Positions 6,088 to 14,293 of a stretch of DNA of 37,478 nucleotides are shown here, piece by piece (within the stretch, counting starts at the first letter, position 1; the number at the start of each line of letters is the position of its first letter). Made by a program: the position numbers and the translations under genes. Source of the stretch: an uncultured Collinsella sp. (GTDB lineage Bacteria > Actinomycetota > Coriobacteriia > Coriobacteriales > Coriobacteriaceae); the NCBI GenBank assembly GCA_900541185.1, contig UQIQ01000016.1:1-37478 (forward strand). The letters are read 5' to 3'. The notes beneath the pieces are model-generated. The model was given only the letters and a program-made list of their open reading frames with translations, was not told the DNA's origin and did no database searches.

Positions 6088-8570
6088 AACGAGAAGTACT
6101 CACTGTCGGAGGACAAGTTCGGCCCCAACCATGAATCGCCCGTCAAGAAGAACTCAGGCCAGCGCTGCGTGAACAGTGCCTGTTCGCGTTTCCAACGGCG
6201 CAGCTTCTCCTCGTTGGCCTCTTCCCTGCCGCGCGAGGTGAACTCGTAGTGATACAGCTCGGCATAGGGCGTATAGATGGTGCGGTAGCCCGCCTCCCAT
6301 ACGCGCAGGCAAAAGTCTGCGTCGTTAAAACCGACGGCGAATTCCTCGTTATAGCCTCCGACCTGCTCAAATACGTCGCGTCGCACCATCTGGCAGGCAC
6401 CCGTCACGGCGCTAAAGTTGCCCGGGCGCACAGCGCGGGCAAGATAGCCCTCGCGCTTTGCTGAGAAGTCCTGGTTGGCATGGGCAAGTGCGCCACGCAC
6501 GCCAACCAAAATGCCGGCATGTTGTACCAGATGGTCGGCAAAATAGAGTTTGGCGCCCACCACGCCCGCATCGGGACGCTGCAGATAGCCCATCATCTCT
6601 TCGATAAAATCGGGGCTTATGACCTCGGTATCGTTGTTGAGCAGCAGCAGATAGTCGCCCTTGGCATGCTCCACGCCAAAGTTAATGATCTGGGAGTAAT
6701 TGAACTCACCCGGCCAGTACGCAACGCGCGCGATGCCCTTGCCTTCGGATGCTGCAGCCAGGCGCTCTGACAGGGTTTCGTAATACGCAAACGTCTCCGG
6801 GGCTTCGCTGTTGTTCTCCACCAAGACGATCTCGTAATTGGTATACGTGGCCTTCTGGGCGATCGACATCACACAGGCGTCAAGCGTCTCAATGTGATCC
6901 TTGGTGGGAATCACAATGCTCACCAGCGGCGCAGGCTCCGGCAGCGCAAAGCGCATGCGGTAGACAAACGGCGTCTCGGTCTCCTCGACCGTTCCGCAAA
7001 TGCCCAACGCGTTAAAGTGGCGCTGCAGCGCAAGACGACCGGCTTCAATAGCATACGGCTTGCTATCGGCAGAGCCATCGGCGGTCGACCCCGGATGAAC
7101 GCGCCAGTGATACAGCACGTGCGCAACATGTTCAAACCGCGCGCCCGCCGCAAGGCAGCGGAGCGTCAGGTCGTAGTCCTGGGCACCCGCAACGTCTTCT
7201 GGGGACGTGCCGATACGATCGATAAGCGCCTTCTCCACCATCAGGAAATGCGTCACGCAGTTATGGCTATAGAGCAAGTCTACATTGAGCTTGGTCTTAA
7301 AGACCGGCTGGCCCCACTCCCCCGTTTTCTGAAACATGTCCTCGTCGCAGAACAGGACCTGGGGACGCTCGCCCTCGGCAGCATTGTTCAGCGCGGCAAC
7401 ATAGTGGAACAACGCGTCCGGCTCCAGAATGTCATCGTGGTCCAAGAACGCGATGTAGTCGCCCATCGCTTGCTCAATACCCGCGTTGGTGTTGACCACA
7501 ATGCCGCCGTTGCCGGGAAGCTCGATGCGACGGATGCGCTCGTCGTTGGCGCCTGCCGCAAGGGCGGCCACCGCATCCCATTCAGGCGAGGCATCCATAA
7601 GGAGCAGTTCCCAGTTGTCATAACTCTGGGCTAGCACCGAGTCCAGCAGCTCGCGCAGGTATTCCCGATCAGTCTTGTAGCACGGCACCACAATACTCAC
7701 GAGTGGTCTATAGGCAAAAGCCACCGAAGCGACACGCTGGCACGCCAGATCGCCCGGCTTTGCGCGATGTTGCTCAAACCAACGTCGATAAGCTGCGTCA
7801 TCAGCGCGTGCATCCTTCATGCGGTTCCAGCTGTCGTCGACCATGCCGTTGTACAGGCGACCATCCATGGCGCAAAACCCGCTCTGGATCTGCTCTGTGG
7901 AATCGCTCACAATCGCGACAAAATCTCGTATATCTTGAGGCATCTCAACGCTCAGATACGTTTTATTGACACGGCATCCATTCTGCTGCGGCACATCGAC
8001 CTGCGATTCGAACACATGCACGGTAGCATCGATGGCATTCATATGCGTATCGAAGATCTGAAGCTCAGGCGCGCACTGGGAGTCTCCCGCCCAGGTAACC
8101 TCATAGCGCCACACCGCGCCGGAGTCTGCCGGCAAATAGCGAATGGCATCGATCTCGTAGCGACCGCAGTGTTCGCCACGCTGCGCATCGCGGATAAGCG
8201 CACACAGCGCAGGCTTTGCTTTGTAGTTAATCTTGGATTCCAGCTTGGCCACGCGGCTATCGAGACAAATGGAGCCCAACCTTTGGCCATCGGATGCAAA
8301 AACGACATCCATCGACGAGCCATCCAAAAACGGAAGCACCAAGACAGCGAGCTCGCGCTCGTAATCGGAAACGGAAGGGCAAAGCGCCAGCACACGGCCA
8401 TGATCGACCGGGAGCACCAGCGACGGCACACAAGAACCGCTCGTAGTCGCATGGGCAAACGCCTGAGAGCCCTCCCGCTCAATAAGCGCGGCGACATCCT
8501 GACCGGCAAAACGAAGCAGCACAAACAGACGGCCCTGGCTGCGGCAAAGTGCCAAACGTTTGATACTCAT
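6084..8570 (-). CDS. Two-domain family-2 glycosyltransferase
   Basis: This 828-residue protein adds sugars to a surface glycan in the cytoplasm. Residues 1-285 form a domain I do not recognise. A first GT2 domain begins at about 290 (PLVSIVVPCYKT) with its metal-binding DHDD at 377-380. A second begins at about 548 (PLVSIVIPTKDH) with NND at 645-647 and the conserved GYNEEF and ND-ADFCLR segment of rhamnosyltransferase-like enzymes. Two GT2 modules in one chain are typical of enzymes that place two linkages or alternate them. The start ATG follows immediately after the stop of the preceding gene. It is the last gene of the five-gene GT run, and its 3' end is partly duplicated at 3405-3620. 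Donor and acceptor cannot be read from sequence. Confidence 0.85.
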   Translation of the reverse strand: MSIKRLALCRSQGRLFVLLRFAGQDVAALIEREGSQAFAHATTSGSCVPSLVLPVDHGRVLALCPSVSDYERELAVLVLPFLDGSSMDVVFASDGQRLGSICLDSRVAKLESKINYKAKPALCALIRDAQRGEHCGRYEIDAIRYLPADSGAVWRYEVTWAGDSQCAPELQIFDTHMNAIDATVHVFESQVDVPQQNGCRVNKTYLSVEMPQDIRDFVAIVSDSTEQIQSGFCAMDGRLYNGMVDDSWNRMKDARADDAAYRRWFEQHRAKPGDLACQRVASVAFAYRPLVSIVVPCYKTDREYLRELLDSVLAQSYDNWELLLMDASPEWDAVAALAAGANDERIRRIELPGNGGIVVNTNAGIEQAMGDYIAFLDHDDILEPDALFHYVAALNNAAEGERPQVLFCDEDMFQKTGEWGQPVFKTKLNVDLLYSHNCVTHFLMVEKALIDRIGTSPEDVAGAQDYDLTLRCLAAGARFEHVAHVLYHWRVHPGSTADGSADSKPYAIEAGRLALQRHFNALGICGTVEETETPFVYRMRFALPEPAPLVSIVIPTKDHIETLDACVMSIAQKATYTNYEIVLVENNSEAPETFAYYETLSERLAAASEGKGIARVAYWPGEFNYSQIINFGVEHAKGDYLLLLNNDTEVISPDFIEEMMGYLQRPDAGVVGAKLYFADHLVQHAGILVGVRGALAHANQDFSAKREGYLARAVRPGNFSAVTGACQMVRRDVFEQVGGYNEEFAVGFNDADFCLRVWEAGYRTIYTPYAELYHYEFTSRGREEANEEKLRRWKREQALFTQRWPEFFLTGDSWLGPNLSSDSEYFSF

Positions 8571-9638
8571 CTACACTTCTCGCTTTCCCAGGGCGTTCGC
8601 TGCCATGCGTTTGCAGGCACCCAGGCGCCCAAACCTCAAGACGTCGTAATCGAACATGAGCTTTTTGCACAAACGAGCAGCAGGGGCCTTACCGATAAGT
8701 GCCGCGCGCACCATGGCGGCAACCGAAGGAGCACATTGTGCGAGCGCAGCATCGTTGTCCACGGCAGAACCGTTAAGCGCCGCGGCAACGGCAGCAAACA
8801 CTTTGCCGCAGTCCGAACCCAGCAACCTCAGCGCATCGTACAGCACCAGATCGCATAGAAAGTACGCCAGGTCATCAGCATGCTGTGCGTCGAGACCGTC
8901 GCGCTGCCAGTCAGCCAGCATAGCGGAGTAAATCTTCACGTGCTCCAGCAGACGTGTCTCGTCGTCGTAGCGCATGGTGTCCATGAGCGAACCCTTGCGA
9001 GCCACGCGATAGTCGTACAACTTGTTCGAGATAAGCGCGGTCTTGTGCGAACGACCGTACACGGCAAAGTCGAAGACCTGGTCCTCGCCATACTTAACGG
9101 TTTCGTCGAACACGATCCCGTTGCCCAGCAAGAAGTCGCGCTTGCAGGCGGTGCGCCATGCAAAGGGACGAGACGCTTCCTTAAACAGCAGGTCGGAGCT
9201 ATAGCCCTCAAACGACACATCGCGCGGGCTAAGCACATAGTTAAGCCACGGATACCCCGCCTCCAGCGGATACGGGTTCGCGCCAAAGGTCAACACGTCG
9301 CAGTCCTCGCGCTCAAAGGCATCGACGATCACGCGGCATGCATCGGGCGTAAAGCGGTCGTCGGAATCCAAGAACGCGACAATAGGCGCCGTGGACGCGG
9401 CGATGCCTGCATTGCGCGCGCTCGACAGGCCCCCGTTCTCTTTATCGACCAACGTAAAGCGCGCGTCCTTTTCGCAATAGGCAGCCGCAATATCGCGCGA
9501 ACCGTCCGGCGAGCCATCGTTGACCAGCACGCCTTCCCAATCGGGCATGTCCTGCGCAAGCAGGGAGTCCAGGCACCAGGCCAGGCACTCCTCCACCTTA
9601 TAGATGGGAACGACAACGGAAATCTTGGGGGTAGCCAT
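8571..9638 (-). CDS. Family-2 glycosyltransferase
   Basis: The 355-residue protein has a GT-A fold start at residues 4-12 (PKISVVVPIY), the NDGSPDGS nucleotide-sugar segment at 40-47, NGGLSSARNAG at 68-78 and the metal-binding DSDD at 91-94. No membrane segment is seen. The ATG at 9638 has AGGAG nine bases upstream. A GTG two codons earlier is too close to that site. It lies 12 bases after the stop of the previous gene and directly abuts the next, so it belongs to the same transcript. The donor sugar is unknown. Confidence 0.85.
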   Translation of the reverse strand: MATPKISVVVPIYKVEECLAWCLDSLLAQDMPDWEGVLVNDGSPDGSRDIAAAYCEKDARFTLVDKENGGLSSARNAGIAASTAPIVAFLDSDDRFTPDACRVIVDAFEREDCDVLTFGANPYPLEAGYPWLNYVLSPRDVSFEGYSSDLLFKEASRPFAWRTACKRDFLLGNGIVFDETVKYGEDQVFDFAVYGRSHKTALISNKLYDYRVARKGSLMDTMRYDDETRLLEHVKIYSAMLADWQRDGLDAQHADDLAYFLCDLVLYDALRLLGSDCGKVFAAVAAALNGSAVDNDAALAQCAPSVAAMVRAALIGKAPAARLCKKLMFDYDVLRFGRLGACKRMAANALGKREV

Positions 9639-9650
9639 AATCACTCGCTC

Positions 9651-10769
9651 CTACTGTGCGGCGGGAACGTCATCAGGGTGCGGGTTGTCGCCGTAGGTGC
9701 GCTGATACGTCAGCACGCGCCACACCAGCGGCAGGCCGCCAATCTTAAAGTAATGCTTAAACGTATTGATCTTGCCCGGCTTCTTAAAGTCAAAGCGCGA
9801 ATCGATATAGGCGCGGGGCGATTTGACCATCAGGCGCAAGTCGGTCTCGCCACGCGGATCGAACAGCGACAGGTCAAAGCGACCGGCATCCCAATCGGAC
9901 TTGAGCTCGGGAGAGGCCTTCTCCCAAAACTGCTCTCGCAACTCATCGACCAGGCGCTCATCATTCCAACGGTACGTATCGACCTTCATGCGCATTAAAA
10001 TGCCCTGAAGCCGAGCCTTAAGCTCGGGGCGTTCATCCAAAAAGCGCTGCATCTCGGCATATTCGTCGCACACGCAAAACACTTTGTTGGGCGAATTAAC
10101 GGAGCTCTTCTCGTTATCCTGGCGATAGCACAAAATGGGGTCCGCAATAAACGCGGCACGCTCGGCGCAAGCCCAAACCTTAAAGTTAAAGCCTGCATCC
10201 TGATACGAGGCACCCGGCGTGGGAAGGAACCGAATCTGATTGTCGATGAGGAACTCGCGCCGATAGATAGCCGACCAAATGGAAGGTTTGCGGTAGAAGA
10301 TGCCCGGGCGATCGACGGGGCGATACGCGGCGCCCGTCATATGCTCGTCGATAATCCCAAACAGCTCACGGCGCTCGGTGGGCGTGGACCAATACAGGTA
10401 AAAGTCGCCCTTTACCGCATCGGCATGCTCAGCATCGGCCTTGGCAACCAGCTTTTGGAGCGAATCCTCAAACATAAAGTCGTCGGACTCAAGAATGCCC
10501 ACGTACTCACCGCGCGCCATCTCCAGACCGCGGTTCATCGAGTCGCCGTAGCCGCTGTTGGCTTTGTCGATCATCTTTACACGGGGGTCGCGCTCCATGT
10601 ACTCGCGGATGATATCCGGCGAGCTATCGGTGGAACCGTCATTGATACAGATGATCTCGATGTCCTTGAGCGTCTGCGCCACGGCGGAATCGAGGCACAC
10701 GCGCAGATAGCGCTCGACATTGCAAATGGGGACAAGCAGCGAAACTTTAGGGGTATCAGAGTTCTGCAA
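9651..10769 (-). CDS. Family-2 glycosyltransferase (paralogue of the gene at 11891)
   Basis: The 372-residue enzyme starts at a TTG with GGGAGG five bases before it. Motifs in order are VSLLVPICNVERYL (9-22), ICINDGSTDSS (40-50), KANSGYGDSMNRGLEMARG (69-87) and the metal-binding ESDD (94-97). Long stretches, including the SGYGDSMN and YQDAGFNFKVWACA regions, match the GT encoded at 11891-12994. The two thus arose by duplication and probably use related donors at successive positions of the same glycan. The 74-base gap to the upstream gene is the only sizeable gap inside the run and may hold an internal promoter. Confidence 0.85.
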   Translation of the reverse strand: MQNSDTPKVSLLVPICNVERYLRVCLDSAVAQTLKDIEIICINDGSTDSSPDIIREYMERDPRVKMIDKANSGYGDSMNRGLEMARGEYVGILESDDFMFEDSLQKLVAKADAEHADAVKGDFYLYWSTPTERRELFGIIDEHMTGAAYRPVDRPGIFYRKPSIWSAIYRREFLIDNQIRFLPTPGASYQDAGFNFKVWACAERAAFIADPILCYRQDNEKSSVNSPNKVFCVCDEYAEMQRFLDERPELKARLQGILMRMKVDTYRWNDERLVDELREQFWEKASPELKSDWDAGRFDLSLFDPRGETDLRLMVKSPRAYIDSRFDFKKPGKINTFKHYFKIGGLPLVWRVLTYQRTYGDNPHPDDVPAAQ

Positions 10770-10843
10770 GAGAACCTCCCGTTGAATAGCGTGTAACAGG
10801 GTTATTTTAGCAGCCGAGTTGCGGCGGGCGGCAGCGCTTGGAA

Positions 10844-11884
10844 TTATAGAAAGCGCTCCAGGCAGGCTTTGAGACCGCGAGTCGAAAGATAGAACAGCGT
10901 GGCGTCTGCCATCGAAACGCCCGAGGTCGCCGCAACGAGCTTGTGGGCAACACGGCGAACGGCACCCTTAGCAGGCATATCCGCCCACTCCGTTCCCAAA
11001 AACGTCGTGAGGTCCATGTTGACGCGAGCCGCCACGCGATGGAAGTCATCGGCATCCAAGCGCGCCAGATCGAACACAATGAGGTCCAAAAACCAAGTTA
11101 TCAGCTCGCCGGGACACAGGTCCAAAAGACCATAGGCCGCCCAGTCTTCCAAGACCTCCTCGAGCATCTTCATGTGGGCGTCAAGCTTTTTGGCGCGCGC
11201 CTCGGCACTGTTGAACTCGTGCGTCGCCGATTCGCTCTCCATCACGTAGTGGTAGAACTTGTCAGGCATGACGACGGTCCTGCGGGCAAGCGCATAAGCC
11301 GCAAATTGGAAGACGACGTCCTCGCCCAAAGCCAAACCGGGGGCGAAGCGTATGCCTTCGCGATTGAGCAGCTCGCGCGAAAAGGCTGCACGGCAGGCAT
11401 AGGGCTGCGCATTCGAATGGAACAGCAGTTGGGGATCACGGGCGCCGAAGGTACCAGCTTTGGGGCTCATGAGTTGCTGGACGCGTTTGGGGGCAGCATC
11501 GGCAGGTTCACAGACGCCGCCAAAAACGGCGGCCTCGGCATCTGCAGACTTCATGGCATGCAGCACGCGCTCGATCGTCTGGGCATCGATGTAATCGTCG
11601 GCGTCCACAAAAAAGACGGTCTCGCCCTCGGCGGCATCGATTCCGACATTTCGAGCACACGAGACGCCCGCGTTTTCCTGATCAATCACCAGTACGCGAT
11701 CATCGGCCTGCGCAATCTGGCGCAACACGTTCAACGAATCATCAGTCGAACCGTCGTTGACGCAGACAACCTGAATCGAGCGCTCGGACTGGGCCAACAG
11801 CGAATCGAGGCATCGCTGAATGGAGCGCGCAGAGTTGTAAACGGGGACGACAATGGTAGCTTTAGGACACGAGGCCTCTCCCAT
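10844..11884 (-). CDS. Family-2 glycosyltransferase
   Basis: This is a 346-residue GT2 enzyme: ATIVVPVYNSARS at 9-21, VNDGSTDDS at 42-50, NAGVSCARNVG at 71-81 and metal-binding DADD at 94-97. A GAGGGGG ribosome binding site lies within the end of the preceding gene, only six bases away. This indicates translational coupling. The C-terminal part is helical, with no membrane segment. The exact donor and acceptor are not evident. Confidence 0.85.
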   Translation of the reverse strand: MGEASCPKATIVVPVYNSARSIQRCLDSLLAQSERSIQVVCVNDGSTDDSLNVLRQIAQADDRVLVIDQENAGVSCARNVGIDAAEGETVFFVDADDYIDAQTIERVLHAMKSADAEAAVFGGVCEPADAAPKRVQQLMSPKAGTFGARDPQLLFHSNAQPYACRAAFSRELLNREGIRFAPGLALGEDVVFQFAAYALARRTVVMPDKFYHYVMESESATHEFNSAEARAKKLDAHMKMLEEVLEDWAAYGLLDLCPGELITWFLDLIVFDLARLDADDFHRVAARVNMDLTTFLGTEWADMPAKGAVRRVAHKLVAATSGVSMADATLFYLSTRGLKACLERFL

Positions 11885-11890
11885 GCCGAC

Positions 11891-12994
11891 CTACCCCCTC
11901 AGCGATTCGATGAGGAAGGCGGCGACCACGCCTGGGCCTCCAACCGAGGCGTAATACTTGGCGCGCCCCAAGGCACCATCCGTCGCAAAACTCGGATGCT
12001 CGTCAACCCAGCCCACAGGATCTTTGAGGATGGCAGCGAGATTTGCGCGCTTCCACGGCTTGAGGTCGTCAAGCGAAAACTCCCCCGCGTCCAAGGCCGC
12101 TTGGAACTCCTTGGCCATCTGAACCAGGAACTCCTTATAGAACTTAGGCGCCAGGCGCACGTAGTTCCACATGTACGAATCGTACTTAATGAGCTGATTG
12201 AACTTGAGCATGCGCGCGACATCGCCGCTTACGTGGTCGCGGGCATAATTCTCTCGAATCCAACGCTCAATCTCGGCATACTCGGTATTGACGCAAAAGA
12301 CCTTAGCCGAAGAATTGACCGAGGAATTCTCGTTGTCCTGTCGATACGACAAAACGGCATCATGCAGGTAAACAGCCTTATTGGCGCACGCGATCACCTT
12401 AAAGGCAAATGACGTGTCCTGAAAGGATGCCCCCGGAGTCGGCAGGAACTTAATGCCGTTGCGCTCAAGAAAATCGCGACGGTACACGGCCGACCAAATC
12501 GACGGCTTTTGTTTAAAGAACTGCGTTGTATCGCTCGGGTGCACTGGCTTGCCGCAATCCTGAGGTCTAAACATCTCGTGCAGCGAGCGGCGCTCCTCGG
12601 GCTTAGACCAGTAGAAATCAAAATTCGCCTTCGCAAAGTCGGCATTATTGCTATCGGCGGCCGAGACAAGCTTTTCGAGTGCGTCGGGCGCCATAAAGTC
12701 ATCGGACTCCAAGATGCCAACGTACTTGCCACGCGCCATCTCCAGACCGTGGTTCATCGAGTCGCCGTAGCCGCTGTTGGCCTTGTCGATCATCTTGACA
12801 CGCCCATCGCGCTCCATATACTCGCGGATAATCGCCGGCGAGTTGTCGGTCGACCCGTCGTTAATGCAGATGATCTCAATATCCTTGAGCGTCTGCGCCA
12901 GGGCGGAATCGAGGCACTCGCGCAGGTAGCGCTGAACATTGTAAATGGGAATAAGCAGCGACAGAACAGGGCTGCCAGAGGAATTAGTAGACAA
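11891..12994 (-). CDS. Family-2 glycosyltransferase, first gene of the GT run
   Basis: The 367-residue enzyme starts at TTG with AAGGAG five bases upstream. Motifs are LSLLIPIYNVQRYL (11-24), ICINDGSTDNS (42-52), SGYGDSMNHGLEMARG (74-89) and ESDD (96-99). It is a close paralogue of the enzyme at 9651-10769. It opens the five-gene minus-strand run and is divergent from the GlfT2-like gene, so the 256 bases between the two start codons should hold both promoters. No acceptor can be named. Confidence 0.85.
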   Translation of the reverse strand: MSTNSSGSPVLSLLIPIYNVQRYLRECLDSALAQTLKDIEIICINDGSTDNSPAIIREYMERDGRVKMIDKANSGYGDSMNHGLEMARGKYVGILESDDFMAPDALEKLVSAADSNNADFAKANFDFYWSKPEERRSLHEMFRPQDCGKPVHPSDTTQFFKQKPSIWSAVYRRDFLERNGIKFLPTPGASFQDTSFAFKVIACANKAVYLHDAVLSYRQDNENSSVNSSAKVFCVNTEYAEIERWIRENYARDHVSGDVARMLKFNQLIKYDSYMWNYVRLAPKFYKEFLVQMAKEFQAALDAGEFSLDDLKPWKRANLAAILKDPVGWVDEHPSFATDGALGRAKYYASVGGPGVVAAFLIESLRG

Positions 12995-13250
12995 ATGTGC
13001 TCCTTAGGAAATACCTGTCGATAATGGTATCAAAGGGCTGACGTGCCAACGAGCGTTTATATAATCTATGGAGCCTCTTACGGGCAAAGCAGCCCCACGC
13101 CACTCGTCGCGCACATATCAGGTTCCTGCGTTTTATTCAAACCTTGCCAACATGGCGCAACGACCCTTTACAATAGGTGCCGTCCAACGGACGTATTCGA
13201 TAGCTTCCGCGCAGCACTCGCCCGCCGCGCGTGAAAGGATATATTGCCCC
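12995..13250. promoter_or_regulatory. Divergent intergenic region of the glycan locus
   Basis: This stretch separates the two divergent glycosyltransferase transcripts and holds no supported gene. On the plus strand a TATAAT-like box lies near 13058 and a weaker TTGCCA/TACAAT pair lies at 13144-13174 with a long 19-base spacer. On the minus strand no good -35/-10 pair stands out. Confidence 0.35.
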
Positions 13251-14270
13251 ATGCCTTCAACCCTCCCCGCTCCCATCGACAAGCTCGCCATCGTCGTCGT
13301 TACTTACAAGCGCCAGGAACTCCTAGCCAACTTGTTCGACTCCATGACCGAGCTCACGGCAACGCCCTGGCGCATCGTGATTGTCGATAACGAGAATTCA
13401 CGCGAGACCGAGGCCATGTGCACCGCATTCAACGAGCGCCTGGCCAACCTGTGGGGCATCGACACCGAGCAACCTGACGCGCAGGGCGGCACCGACCGCG
13501 TTATCTACGCGCCGCAGCTTGAAAACGGTGGCGGCGCGGGCGGCTTCTCCGCCGGCACCAAGTGCGCCTACGACCTGGGCGCCCAGTGGTTCTGGGTGAT
13601 GGACGACGACGTGCTCGTCATCCCCGAAGGCATCGAGCGTCTTGCCAAGTGGACCGACCGCTACGATGTCATCCAGGGTTCGCGCCTGGACTTTGACGGC
13701 GGCGCCTTCTTTTGGCAATACCAACTCATCCTTTCGCTCGGCATTCCCAACCCAGTCGCCAAGTGGGACTTGGGTCCAGAGGGTTATCGCGCCATGAACC
13801 AGCTGTGCTTTGAGGGCGGCATGTTCTCGCGCCGCGTGGTCGACAAGATCGGCCTGCCCGATGCGCGATTCTTCATCTACGGCGACGATGCCTGCTATGG
13901 CTACGTGGCCAGCCAGCACTTCCCCGCCGCCGTTGTGGCCGACCTGGTGCTCAAGCGCGCCCGCGCCGTCTCTAACTGGGATATCGCCGGCAAGCGCCAG
14001 CTCAACTCCACGAGCGACACCAACCGTTACTACATCATGCGCAACCGCGGCTATCTGGCCCGCTACATGCAGATTTACGGCGACTATCACCCCGTGCTGT
14101 TCCGTCTGGGCAACATCGCGACCTTCTGCAAGGAGTTCATTCGCCTGGCCGCGGTCGACAAGTGCTTTAAGACCGGTATTCCGGCGCTGCGCCGTGGCAT
14201 GAAGGACGCCCGCAAGATCGTTAAGGATCCTAACTGGAAGCCCATGCCGCCCATGAAGGACGCGGAGTAA
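13251..14270 (+). CDS. GlfT2-like family-2 glycosyltransferase
   Basis: This 339-residue enzyme resembles the galactofuranosyl- and rhamnosyltransferase group of GT2. It has LAIVVVTYKRQELL (12-25), IVIVDNENS (42-50), the GGGAGGFSAGT loop (93-103) and the metal-binding DDD in WVMDDDV (115-121). The later GDDACYGY segment fits the catalytic-base region, DDxE/D-like. I start it at the ATG with AAAGGA twelve bases upstream. An in-frame ATG 61 codons earlier lacks a binding site and family similarity. It likely transfers a sugar to the same cell-envelope glycan as the divergent GT run. The gene converges on the next one, with 23 bases between stops. Confidence 0.8.
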   Translation: MPSTLPAPIDKLAIVVVTYKRQELLANLFDSMTELTATPWRIVIVDNENSRETEAMCTAFNERLANLWGIDTEQPDAQGGTDRVIYAPQLENGGGAGGFSAGTKCAYDLGAQWFWVMDDDVLVIPEGIERLAKWTDRYDVIQGSRLDFDGGAFFWQYQLILSLGIPNPVAKWDLGPEGYRAMNQLCFEGGMFSRRVVDKIGLPDARFFIYGDDACYGYVASQHFPAAVVADLVLKRARAVSNWDIAGKRQLNSTSDTNRYYIMRNRGYLARYMQIYGDYHPVLFRLGNIATFCKEFIRLAAVDKCFKTGIPALRRGMKDARKIVKDPNWKPMPPMKDAE

Positions 14271-14293
14271 CGGAGCCGGAAACACCTCGGCGC

